From contig NZ_SMMH01000012.1 of NCBI RefSeq assembly GCF_004634215.1, positions 1 through 64,000 on the forward strand: a stretch of DNA of 64,000 bases, given 5' to 3'. Numbering within the stretch: position 1 is the stretch's first letter; each line of letters begins with the position of its first letter. Shown here piece after piece: positions 29,215-37,774 of this stretch. Under the pieces are notes generated by a model that ran no database searches, had not been told where the DNA came from, and was given only the letters and a program-made list of their open reading frames with translations. Origin of the DNA: Deinococcus fonticola (GTDB taxonomy: Bacteria; Deinococcota; Deinococci; Deinococcales; Deinococcaceae). A program made the translations under genes and the position numbers.

Positions 29215-29485
29215 AGCAGCCTCCGTGCGCCAGAGGCAGGAAAGTCAATCAAGTTGCAGGAAGTGAATTCGAGTACTCCACCAGGGGGAGAAACTGGAAG
29301 GAGGATGGCTTGCGAAGCTCCGGAGGAGAAGGGTCTTTTCATTATTTTCCCTGAAGGTCGGGCGGCGTTTCTCGCGCAAGGCGGTGTCACCTCTCTTATG
29401 GTCGTCGGTCTTGAGCAGGATACGCTGACGGAGGCACAACCTGATGGTGTGGACAGAAACAGCGACCATCCATCAAGCAGAATAG
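29215..29485. other. Intergenic stretch, no gene supported
   Basis: Short open frames exist on both strands but none resembles a known family and none has a convincing ribosome site. It leads into the MarR operator and promoter region. Confidence 0.5.
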
Positions 29486-29501
29486 TTGCTTGGCAAGACA
29501 A
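29486..29501. promoter_or_regulatory. MarR operator upstream of marR
   Basis: TTGCTTGGCAAGACAA, matching TTGCCTTGCAAGACAA at 31004-31019 except at two adjacent central positions. The flanks AG before and ATA after are also shared. Confidence 0.7.
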
Positions 29502-29555
29502 ATAGATGTAAACTGCGTCCATGTCTATCCGTCATGCTGATTTCGGACGCGCCGT

Positions 29556-29999
29556 ATGAGCCGCCTGACTCCCACGGAAATCGGGGCCTGGAACGGCTTT
29601 CTGCGCGTACACTCCAGGGTCTGGAACACCCTGGAAGACGCCATGATCAAACGCTGCGGGCTGACTATGGCCGGCTATGAACTGCTGCTGGCCGTCGAGG
29701 AAGCGGGCGAAGCCGGGATTCGCATGAGCGACCTGGCCGGCAAATTGCGCTACACCTCAGGCGGCCTGACCCGGCTGGCCGACAAGTTGCAGCAACAGGG
29801 CCTGATTCAACGCCTCCGCTCTGAGACAGACGGGCGCGGGTTTCAGGTTCACCTGACACCGCAGGGCCAGCAGAAGCTCAGGCGCATTCATGTGGAGCAC
29901 CTGCGGGACGTTCGCCAGCAGTTCCTGGGCCGCCTGAGCGCCGAGGAGCAGCAGACCCTGGCGGCGATCTGGCAGAAACTGGAGAGAACGACCAGATGA
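29556..29999 (+). CDS. MarR-family regulator (MhqR-like)
   Basis: 147 aa. The winged helix-turn-helix MSDLAGKLRYTSGGLTRLADKLQQQGLIQR is followed by a wing with ETDGRGFQVHLTPQG. It overlaps the following dioxygenase gene by ATGA (29996-29999). The gene content downstream resembles the MhqR regulon of B. subtilis, which responds to quinones and catechols. The palindrome upstream of marR recurs before the second dioxygenase, supporting one regulon with autorepression. The ligand is inferred only. Confidence 0.88.
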   Translation: MSRLTPTEIGAWNGFLRVHSRVWNTLEDAMIKRCGLTMAGYELLLAVEEAGEAGIRMSDLAGKLRYTSGGLTRLADKLQQQGLIQRLRSETDGRGFQVHLTPQGQQKLRRIHVEHLRDVRQQFLGRLSAEEQQTLAAIWQKLERTTR

Positions 30000-30952
30000 A
30001 TCAGCAATTTTCCGGCCTTCACCATGTCAGTGCCCTGAGTGCCGACATCGCCAGAAACCACGACTTTTACACCCGCCTGCTGGGCCTGCGACTGGTGAAA
30101 AAAACTGTGAACCAGGATGCACCGAGCATGTACCACCTCTTTTACGCCGATGGCGCGGGCAGCCCCGGCAGCGACATGACGTTCTTCGATTTTCCGCGGG
30201 CCGCCCGCGAGCACCGGGGCAAGGACAGCATCAGCCTGACGACCTTTCGGGTCACCGGGGAGGCCGCGCTGAACTTCTGGCAGGAGCGTCTAGAGCACGG
30301 TGGCGTGCCCGTCGTGCGCCGGGAAGTCGATGGCCGCGAACGACTGGAATTTGAGGATGTGGACAGCACGCGCCTGGCCATTTTCGACGATGCTGGGGCG
30401 GGGCCACGCGGCGCACCCTGGGCCGGCAGTGACGTGCCCGCCGAATTCCAGCTTCAGGGGCTGGGCTTCAGCGGGTTCACGGTGGGTGAACTGGAGCCGC
30501 TGAGCGAGTTTCTGCAAGGCGGCCTGAACATGCGCCCGGCGCGGCAGTACGACGATAACGGTCACGCCGTTCACGTTTTCGAGATGGGTGCGGGTGGCCC
30601 CAGCGCCGAACTGCACGTGACCCTCGCGCCCGAACTGCCCCGTCACCGGCCCGGTGCGGGCGGCGTTCACCACGTGGCCCTGCGTGTCCGGGACGAGGCC
30701 GAGCTGCTGAACTGGCTGGCGCACCTGAACCGGCTGGGCTCCCCCAACAGCGGCGAGGTCGACCGCCACTGGTTCCAGTCGGTGTACATCACCGCGCCGG
30801 CCGGCCTGATCATCGAACTGGCGACCGACGGCCCCGGTTTTGCCACAGATGAAGCGCCGGACAGCCTGGGTGAACGCCTGAGCCTGCCGCCTTTTCTGGA
30901 AGCGAGCCGCACCGAGATCGAGGCGAAGGTCAGGCCGCTGTTGGGAAGCTAA
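29996..30952 (+). CDS. Ring-cleavage-type dioxygenase / glyoxalase (MhqO-like), first copy
   Basis: 318 aa: two VOC (glyoxalase/dioxygenase) modules. The first starts GLHHVSALSADIARNHDFYTRLLGL and the second contains GGVHHVALRVRDE and LIIELATDGPGF, supplying the His-His-Glu metal site. Related proteins (MhqO, MhqE) protect against quinone or catechol stress. It is translationally coupled to marR. It is a clear paralogue of the protein at 31084-32046. Confidence 0.88.
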   Translation: MNQQFSGLHHVSALSADIARNHDFYTRLLGLRLVKKTVNQDAPSMYHLFYADGAGSPGSDMTFFDFPRAAREHRGKDSISLTTFRVTGEAALNFWQERLEHGGVPVVRREVDGRERLEFEDVDSTRLAIFDDAGAGPRGAPWAGSDVPAEFQLQGLGFSGFTVGELEPLSEFLQGGLNMRPARQYDDNGHAVHVFEMGAGGPSAELHVTLAPELPRHRPGAGGVHHVALRVRDEAELLNWLAHLNRLGSPNSGEVDRHWFQSVYITAPAGLIIELATDGPGFATDEAPDSLGERLSLPPFLEASRTEIEAKVRPLLGS

Positions 30953-31003
30953 ATAACAGCTGCCCGATTGCCCTTACCCAACCTTTATCTTGCCTCAAAT
31001 TAG

Positions 31004-31019
31004 TTGCCTTGCAAGACAA
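31004..31019. promoter_or_regulatory. MarR operator upstream of the second dioxygenase
   Basis: TTGCCTTGCAAGACAA, a near-perfect palindrome (TTG-C-CTTGCAAG-A-CAA) repeated at 29486-29501. It lies 65 bp before the gene. Confidence 0.75.
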
Positions 31020-31083
31020 ATACTTGTAGGGCGTGGTCATTGAAGCGGGCCATTCCCTTTCCTGACCCGCGGGAGAAGCCATC

Positions 31084-32046
31084 ATGAACGACCTGCAACT
31101 CACCGGTATCCACCACCTGACCGCCGTTTCCGCCGACATCCGCGAGAACAAACGCTTTTATACCCAGGATCTGGGAATGCGCCTAGTCAAGCGCAGCGTC
31201 AACCAGGACGACGTAAGCGCCTATCACCTGTTCTACTCCGATAAAGTCGGTACGCCCGGCAACGACCTGACCTTCTTCGACTGGCCGGTCGGCCCGGAGC
31301 GGCGCGGCAACCACACCGTGACCCGCACCGCGCTGCGCGTGAAGGACGAAGCCAGCCTGCGCTACTGGCAGGGGCGTTTCGGGGAACTGGGCACCGCCCA
31401 CAGCGACCTGCGCGAGACCGACGGACGACTGTACCTGGACTTCGAGGACAGGGAAGGCCAGCGCCTCACGCTCGTCAACGACGGCGGCGCGGGTGACCCG
31501 ATGGTGCCCTGGGAGAAGAGTCCGGTTCCGGCCGAACACCAGATTCGCGGCCTCGGCCCCATCACCATGACCGTTCCGGACTTGCGAAACACCGACCTGG
31601 TGCTGCAAAAAGTGATGAATATGCGCCCGGTGCGGCAGTACCCGGACCCCACCAGCCCGCAGCACACCGTGCATGTATACGAGATGGGCGCAGGCGGCCC
31701 CCACGCCGAGCTGCATGTGGCGGTGCGTCCGGATCTGCCCGCAGCCTTTTCCGGCGCAGGCGGCGTGCACCACGTGGCCTTCCGCACGCCCGACGACGAA
31801 CAGTACCATGCCTGGAACGAGCACCTGAACCACTTCGGCCTGCACAGCAGCGGCGAAGTCGACCGCTACTACTTCCGCAGCCTGTACTTCCGTGAACCGA
31901 ACGGGGTGCTGTTCGAGATTGCCACCGACGGCCCCGGCTTCGGGGTGGACGAGGACATGGAGACGCTGGGCGACAAGGTGATCCTGCCCCCCAGATTTGA
32001 AAGCAGGCGTGAGCAGATTCTGGCTGGCCTCAAGCCCATCGACTGA
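31084..32046 (+). CDS. Ring-cleavage-type dioxygenase / glyoxalase (MhqO-like), second copy
   Basis: 320 aa with the same two-module VOC plan as the preceding gene: [35 protein letters not shown] and [16 protein letters not shown]. The metal ligands His-His-Glu are present. GGGAGAAG lies just upstream of ATG 31084. Its own MarR operator suggests a second promoter in the same regulon, serving this gene and the genes after it. Confidence 0.9.
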   Translation: MNDLQLTGIHHLTAVSADIRENKRFYTQDLGMRLVKRSVNQDDVSAYHLFYSDKVGTPGNDLTFFDWPVGPERRGNHTVTRTALRVKDEASLRYWQGRFGELGTAHSDLRETDGRLYLDFEDREGQRLTLVNDGGAGDPMVPWEKSPVPAEHQIRGLGPITMTVPDLRNTDLVLQKVMNMRPVRQYPDPTSPQHTVHVYEMGAGGPHAELHVAVRPDLPAAFSGAGGVHHVAFRTPDDEQYHAWNEHLNHFGLHSSGEVDRYYFRSLYFREPNGVLFEIATDGPGFGVDEDMETLGDKVILPPRFESRREQILAGLKPID

Positions 32047-32115
32047 TCTTGCCCTCATGCCGTGGGCCAGGAGGAACTTCATCTTCCCTGGCCCCGTTTC
32101 TGAAAAGGAGCCACC

Positions 32116-32715
32116 GTGTCCACCACCCCTGACTGGATTCACCTCTACGCCCCCGGCCCCTCGAAGCGCACCCTGCTGCTGCTGCACGGCACGGGAGGCA
32201 ACGAACAGGACTTGCTCCCACTGGGCCGCGAACTTGACCCGCAGGCCGGGCTGCTGAGCGTGCGGGGCCGTTCGCTGGAGGAAGGTGCGCCGCGTTTTTT
32301 CAGGCGCTTCAGTGCCACGAAGTACGACCAGGCCCACCTGATTTCGGAGGCCGAGGCCCTGGCACAGTTCGTGCAGGACGCCGCGCAGCAGTACGGCCTG
32401 AGCGCGGGCGAGGTCTATGCGGTGGGGTACAGCAACGGCGCGAATATCGCGCTGGCGACCCTGCTGCAACACCCGGATACTTTTGCAGGCATCGTTCTGC
32501 TGCGGCCCGTGCAGGCGCTGGAAAAACCACCAGCCCCGGACCTCCGCGGCAAGCGTGCGCTGATCCTGGCCGGGCAGCGCGACCCCTTTGCCCCTTTCGG
32601 CCAGGGCATTCGCCCACTGCTGCAAGAACTCGGCGCAGACGTGACCGAACAGGTCTTGCCCGCCGGACATGAATTGACCCAGAAAGATCTGGAACTGGCG
32701 AAAAACTGGCTGTGA
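32116..32715 (+). CDS. Alpha/beta hydrolase, carboxylesterase/phospholipase (MhqD-like)
   Basis: 199 aa. The oxyanion region is LLLLHGTGGNEQDLLPL, the nucleophile elbow is VGYSNGANIA with Ser, the acid is in AGQRDPFAPF, and the C-terminal His is in PAGHELTQ. The triad is complete. GTG 32116 follows GGAG with 6 nt spacing. In B. subtilis mhqD and the mhqO-type genes belong to the same MhqR regulon, as the arrangement here suggests. Confidence 0.9.
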   Translation: MSTTPDWIHLYAPGPSKRTLLLLHGTGGNEQDLLPLGRELDPQAGLLSVRGRSLEEGAPRFFRRFSATKYDQAHLISEAEALAQFVQDAAQQYGLSAGEVYAVGYSNGANIALATLLQHPDTFAGIVLLRPVQALEKPPAPDLRGKRALILAGQRDPFAPFGQGIRPLLQELGADVTEQVLPAGHELTQKDLELAKNWL

Positions 32716-32748
32716 GCGGCTGGCCTGCGACGCCTGCAAGGAGCACCT

Positions 32749-34031
32749 ATGACGACCCCAGCTCAACCCCACGTTGAAACACACTTTGCAATCGGTCTGC
32801 ACACCTTCGTGGACTATCAACCCCGGAACACCCTCGGCGAGGAGGCCAGCCCGCAGCGGCGCATGCGGGAACTCCTGGAGGAAGCCAGGCTGGCCGTTGA
32901 AGTCGGCCTGGACGTGTACGCCGTCGGTGAGCCCCACCCCCGGATGACCTGGCCTCGTCGCCCGGCACGCTGCTGGCAGCCATCGCGCCCATCACCAAGG
33001 ACATCAAGCTCAGCAGCGCGGTGACGGTGCTGGGCACCGACGACCCGGTGCGGGTATTTCAGCAGTTTGCCACCCTCGAACTGCTCAGCGGGGGCCGGGC
33101 CGAAATCATGGCCGGGCGCGGCTCCTTTTCCGGGTCGTTTCCGCTGTTCATGGGGGAGCGGCGCTTCGATTACGACCACCTGTTCTCGGAGCGGCTGGAA
33201 CTGCTCCTGAAGCTGCGTAAAGAAACAGAAATACAGTGGCGCGGCGTGTACCGTCATGCGCTGAGCGGACAGGGTGTCTACCCGCGCCCTGTGCCCAAGG
33301 AGCGCCCCGAGGACGAACTGCCGGTGTGGCTGGCGGTGGGCGGCACACCCGAATCGGCGGTGCGGGCCGGGCAGCTGGGGTTGCCGATGGCCCTGGCGAT
33401 CATCGGCGGGATGCCCGAGCGGTTCGTGGCCTTCGCCGACCTCTACCGCCGCGCCGCGCAGGACGCTGGAAACGCCGCCAAGGTGAAACTCAGCATCAAC
33501 TCGCATGGTTTCGTGGCCGACACTGCGCAGCAGGCCGCCGACACGTACTGGCCCGCACGGGAAAGCCGCATGAACCGCATCGGGCGCGAACGCGGCTGGC
33601 CCGCGCTGACCCGCCAGAGTTACGAGGCCGACCTCTCGCCGCGCGGCGCGCTGTTCGTGGGCGACCCCGAGCAGGTCGCCGAGAAAATCCTGTTCCAGCA
33701 CGAACTGTTCGGCCTTGACCGCTTCCTGCTGATGTCAGTGGGGATGCTGCCGCATAAAGAAGTGCTGAAATCGATCGAGTTGCTGGGAACAAAAGTCGCG
33801 CCTATCGTGCGGGATGAGGCCGCGCGGCGCAGGGTCAGTAAGGCAAAAACGCCAGGCTGGCAGCCCCCGATCCGCTGCTCCCCTCCCATATTTGACCGCA
33901 TCACGGACGTCCGTCTATTAGCCGGAACTGACCTGATTCGACATCCCCGCTTCGCCCTTCGGCCCGTCCCTAACGCTCCCCTCTGGCGGGACGCTCCTCA
34001 AGTGCACCGCGTACATGGTGAACTCCTGTAG
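32749..34031 (+). pseudogene. Luciferase-like (LLM) flavin-dependent oxidoreductase, frameshifted
   Basis: The N-terminal part (ATG 32749, MTTPAQPHVETHFAIGLHTF) ends in frame at ...[10 protein letters not shown]. The rest of the family sequence continues in another frame as [16 protein letters not shown], then [21 protein letters not shown]. The break is a one-base loss in the C-rich run near 32937-32943. After the normal C-terminus ([16 protein letters not shown]) the frame runs on for about 65 unrelated residues to 34031, so the original stop may also be lost. It is downstream of the MhqD-like gene and presumably belonged to the same regulon. A sequencing error in the C run is an alternative explanation. 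Confidence 0.8.
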
Positions 34032-34040
34032 GCTTGGTGA

Positions 34041-35140
34041 ATGGGTGACTGGACGATGGATCACTGGACAGACCTTAATGACATCCTCCAGAACTTCGCC
34101 CTGCTCGTCGCTGGGATTCTCGGCATCAGCCTCACCTACCGCACTGCCCGTTCCCACGACCCCCAGGCTGGGTGGCCCTGCGCTACGTCCTTCTGGTTGC
34201 CCTCGGCCTTTACCTCACCCCACAGAGCCTTTTTGTGTTCGATGGCATCCGCTTCGACTTCCGGGCCGTGGTCGTGGCCCTTGTCGCCCGCCGTCACGGC
34301 GTCTTCCCGGCCCTCCTGGTCGCCCTGCCGATCAGCCTGTACCGCATGACGCTCGGTGGGAACGGGATGTGGTGGGGAATTCTCCAGATGTTCCTGATCG
34401 CCACCCTCGGCGCGCTGGGCACCGGCTGGGCCCGGCTCCACCCAACTTTTCAAGAGGAGACGCTCCGCCGACGCTGCTTGACGCCGCTTGTCCTCTACGC
34501 GGTCGCCAACCTCACGTACTTTCCCGCGTACGTTCAGGCGGGCCGGCCCTGGATGGACGCCCTGCCCGTGTACGTGGCGACCGCCCTGCTGGGGGCTCTG
34601 GGCCTGTTCGTGGCCCACGAGGTGATGCACGGCCGCCTGCAGACTCTGTCCCGGACGAGCCAGCTGCACCAATTGGCGTCGGTGGACAGCCTGACCGGGT
34701 GCTTCAACCGCCGGCAGTTCGACGCCGACTTTCAGCCCCTGCGCCCAGGGGAAACGGCATTCCTGCTGTGGCTGGATCTCGACCATTTCAAACGCATCAA
34801 CGACACGTACGGTCATGCCATGGGTGACCAGGTTCTGGTGGCCCTGGCCGACACCCTGCGCGAAACCACGCGCGCCACGGACTGCCTGTACCGGGTGGGT
34901 GGCGAGGAGTTCGCCGTGCTGCTTAATGGCGGGAGTATGGAAGATGCCCGGCGCGTCTCCGAACGTGTGCGGGAGGCGGTCGAGACCACGCTGATGAGCC
35001 GTGTGCAGTTGCCGGATGAGCAGGTCACGCTGTCGGGGGGGCTGGTGGCGGTTCAGGGCGAACGGCACCGGGTGTTGCAGGTTGCCGACACCCACCTGTA
35101 CGCGGCCAAGGAAGCCGGGCGCAACCGCATCCATGGTTGA
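34041..35140 (+). pseudogene. Membrane-bound diguanylate cyclase (5TMR-LYT + GGDEF), frameshifted near the N-terminus
   Basis: The first membrane helix (LNDILQNFALLVAGILGISLTYRTARSHDPQAG) is in one frame from ATG 34041. The remaining helices and the catalytic domain continue in another frame from about 34172 (VALRYVLLVALGLYL). The join lies next to a C5 run at 34160-34164 and corresponds to a one-base loss. The rest is intact: a membrane sensor of the 5TMR-LYT type, then a GGDEF domain with DLDHFKRINDTYGH and the active signature GGEEF. If translated from GTG 34172 it would lack its first helix. A homopolymer sequencing error is possible. Confidence 0.75.
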
Positions 35141-35592
35141 GATGGGGGCAGAGCGGAGGCACATCAGCGACGCAACAAGGGTCGCGTTTCAGTAATCCCA
35201 CTCTAGATCGCCCTGCACCGAAAGTATGGCCTCGTCTGGGGTCTGCTGTAAAGAGCAATTCGAGTCTGTTCCCAGGACACTCAGGCTGACCCTGGGGCTG
35301 GTCTCCACCTGCCACGCCTGATGGCAGGCATGGACGGGCAGCCCGCCTGGCTCCATTTTCCCCCTGCAAGACACTGCCCATCCTGCTTATCTCTATTCAC
35401 TCGCTCTCTGCAAGCTTTGCCTGTCCATTCGCCCAGAAAGCACTTCGCTCTTTCGCCAGACGCTCTGACCGCCCGGTTTCTTGAGGCGTGAATTCCGGCA
35501 CCAGCGCGGCACCTTGCGCTGCCGCGCGTTTTTCACTTGCCCTTTACTGACCTCGCCCCAGGTCAACGTGGATCTTGACTTCACCACCATCT
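35141..35592. other. Intergenic stretch, no confident gene
   Basis: About 450 bp. The longest open frame is minus-strand 35393-35590 (65 aa, very basic, many Lys/Arg/Ser), with no family resemblance. The operator that follows would fit a divergent regulator gene, but no TetR-like reading frame is present here. Confidence 0.5.
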
Positions 35593-35633
35593 TACCGTAC
35601 GGTAGGTAACCATGTTGACCGAACGGTAGGTCA
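35593..35633. promoter_or_regulatory. Tandem palindromic operator before the HrtBA-like transporter
   Basis: TACCGTACGGTA (35593-35604) is a perfect palindrome and ACCGAACGGT (35618-35627) is a near-palindrome. Both sit in a direct repeat CCG(T/A)ACGGTAGGT(A/C)A with 24-bp period. This is typical of a TetR-type repressor target. The cognate regulator is not adjacent. Confidence 0.7.
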
Positions 35634-35665
35634 TCATCCTCGCTTATTTATAAAGGAGCTTTGTC

Positions 35666-36736
35666 TTGTTTCTCGCTTTCCGTGAACTGAAATTCAACCT
35701 CTTGCGCTCAGTATTGCTGGGCGGCATCTCGGCGCTGCTCGCCTTTATGGTGTTTATGCTGCTGGGCCTCACGCGCGGCCTGAGCGAAGACAGCGCGGCC
35801 TGGATGCTGAATAATCCCGCCGCCACAATCATTACGACCAAGGACGCCAGCGGCAATCTCACGCGTTCATTCATCAGCCCGGAGGACATCACCGCCCTGC
35901 AAAAAATGGATGCGGGCGCGGTTCCTTTTGCCCAGAGCTTTGTCAGCTTTGGCGTGAACACTCCTGACAGCAACCAACTCGGCGCCGTGATGCTCGGTCT
36001 GGAGCCTGAGTCGTTCCTCGCGCCTAAGCTCACCGAAGGCACCGTGATGAATGCCGGCAGTGCCGTGGTAGACAGCAGCCTCAAGGAAGACGGCGTGAAA
36101 GTGGGCGACACGATCATCCTCAAGCCGAGCGGCGAGGAACTCAAAGTCGTGGGCTTCACCGAAGGCGCCCGGCTGAACCATCAGCCCGTTATTTTCGTGA
36201 CGCTGGATGAATGGCACACCCTCAACCCGCGCGCCCACGACACGGTGAGCGGCGTGGCCTTGCAAGCCCAGGCTCCGGCCCCCGCCAGCCTGCCTGAAGG
36301 ACTGGCGGCGCAAACCCGCAGTGAAGCGCTGCAATCGCTGCCTGGATACAAGGAAGAACAGGGAAGCCTGCTGATGATTCAGGTGTTTCTGGTGGCGGTC
36401 TCCGCACTGGTCATGGCGGTCTTCTTCTACGTGATGACCCTGCAAAAAACGGCTCAGTTCGGTCTGCTCAAGGCGATTGGGGCAGGCATGCGAACCCTGG
36501 CCGGCAGCCTGGTGGCCCAGGTGCTGCTGCTCACGCTGGGCGCCCTTGCCCTCGCGGTGGCCGCCATGTACGGCACTACCCAGGTTCTGCCGGCGGGGAT
36601 GCCGTTTGCGTTGTCGTGGACGGCGGTGGCCCAGGCCAGCGGCTTGCTGCTGCTGGTGGCGCTGCTGGGCGGCCTTCTCTCGCTGCGCACCATCGCCCAG
36701 GCCGACCCTTTGCAGGCTCTTGGTCAAGGCGGCTGA
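35666..36736 (+). CDS. ABC transporter permease, HrtB/DevC/MacB-like
   Basis: 356 aa with four membrane helices: one N-terminal (LLGGISALLAFMVFMLLGL), a long external domain of about 200 residues, then three C-terminal helices. This is the FtsX/MacB type VII topology. TTG 35666 is used because GGAG lies about 8 nt upstream and no ATG is near. With the ATPase encoded next it forms an efflux system. The pair resembles HrtBA, a haem-stress exporter controlled in some bacteria by a TetR-type haem sensor; that assignment is inference. Confidence 0.8.
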   Translation: MFLAFRELKFNLLRSVLLGGISALLAFMVFMLLGLTRGLSEDSAAWMLNNPAATIITTKDASGNLTRSFISPEDITALQKMDAGAVPFAQSFVSFGVNTPDSNQLGAVMLGLEPESFLAPKLTEGTVMNAGSAVVDSSLKEDGVKVGDTIILKPSGEELKVVGFTEGARLNHQPVIFVTLDEWHTLNPRAHDTVSGVALQAQAPAPASLPEGLAAQTRSEALQSLPGYKEEQGSLLMIQVFLVAVSALVMAVFFYVMTLQKTAQFGLLKAIGAGMRTLAGSLVAQVLLLTLGALALAVAAMYGTTQVLPAGMPFALSWTAVAQASGLLLLVALLGGLLSLRTIAQADPLQALGQGG

Positions 36737-36772
36737 ACCTCTTTGCCCTCACCCATTCAGGAGTCAAGTGAA

Positions 36773-37504
36773 ATGACCATCTTTACCCCCACTGCCCCCG
36801 ATTTCGTCCCTTCGGCTGCCGCGGCTGCCACTCAGCCCACCCTGGCCCTGCGCGGTGTGAGCAAGGTTTTTGGCGAAGGCGCTAATCAGGTCACCGCCCT
36901 GTACCCCACCGATTTTGAAGTGCACCCTGGTGAACTCGTGGCGGTCATTGGCCCCAGTGGCAGCGGCAAAAGCACCTTCCTGACCCTGGCCGGCGCGCTG
37001 CAAAAGCCCAGCAGCGGCAGCATCCGTATCGCCGGGCAGGACATCGACCGCCTGAGTGCGCGGCAACTGACCGAGTTTCGGCTGCACCAGATCGGGTTCG
37101 TCTTGCAGGCCAGCAACCTGATTCCCTACCTGAACGTGCGCGAGCAACTCACGCTGGTGCCGGGGCTGGCGGGGCGCGGCGGGCGGCAGGTGGCGGCCCT
37201 GGCCGATGAACTGCTCGCGCACCTTGGCCTCAGTGAGCGCGCGGGACACCACCCACACGCCCTTTCAGGGGGGCAAAAGCAGCGGGTCGCCATTGCACGC
37301 GCGCTGATGAATGACCCCGCGCTGATCCTGGCCGACGAACCCACCGCCGCGCTGGACGGCAAACGAGGCCGCGAAGTGGTTTCGCTACTGGCCCGCGAAG
37401 TGCGGGAAAGGGATAAGGCCGCCGTGATGGTCACCCATGACGAGCGCGTACTAGACCTCTGCACCCGCGTGGTGCGTCTGGAAGACGGGCGCATTCAGGG
37501 CTGA
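36773..37504 (+). CDS. ABC transporter ATP-binding protein, HrtA-like
   Basis: 243 aa. Walker A is GPSGSGKSTF, the Q-loop is FVLQASNLIPYL, the signature is LSGGQKQR, Walker B is LILADEPTAALD and the H-loop is MVTHDE. The sequence around GPSGSGKSTFLTL and IGFVLQASNLIPYL is close to HrtA as I recall it. ATG 36773 follows AGGAG with 9 nt spacing. It is co-transcribed with the permease gene 36 bp upstream and followed by a terminator. Confidence 0.85.
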   Translation: MTIFTPTAPDFVPSAAAAATQPTLALRGVSKVFGEGANQVTALYPTDFEVHPGELVAVIGPSGSGKSTFLTLAGALQKPSSGSIRIAGQDIDRLSARQLTEFRLHQIGFVLQASNLIPYLNVREQLTLVPGLAGRGGRQVAALADELLAHLGLSERAGHHPHALSGGQKQRVAIARALMNDPALILADEPTAALDGKRGREVVSLLAREVRERDKAAVMVTHDERVLDLCTRVVRLEDGRIQG

Positions 37505-37560
37505 CCGCCGTCAGAAGTCACTGAGGTGAATTCAGTCTGCACGCGCAGGGCTCCAACTTC

Positions 37561-37600
37561 ACCGCCACTTTTCGTCAGAGGAGAGTGGCGGTCAGTTTTT
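37561..37600 (+). terminator. Intrinsic terminator after the HrtBA-like operon
   Basis: Stem ACCGCCACT (37561-37569) and AGTGGCGGT (37584-37592), then CAGTTTTT. Confidence 0.8.
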
Positions 37601-37774
37601 GGATCTGCAAGCACAACAGACCGCCTGGCCGAACTCACCCGAGAGCCCCCTCGGGGCCGAGACAGGGGCGGCAGCGTTGAGTGTTTTCTCATGCCATCCT
37701 GGCTGTTCACCCAAGGAGGCCAGACCGATAATCACACCGGCAGGGCCCACACGCGCCTACACTACATCCCAGCT

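Noticed and set aside
35393..35590. 65-aa basic open frame divergent from the HrtBA-like operon, considered as the missing regulator
   Set aside because: No helix-turn-helix or TetR pattern could be seen and it is too short.
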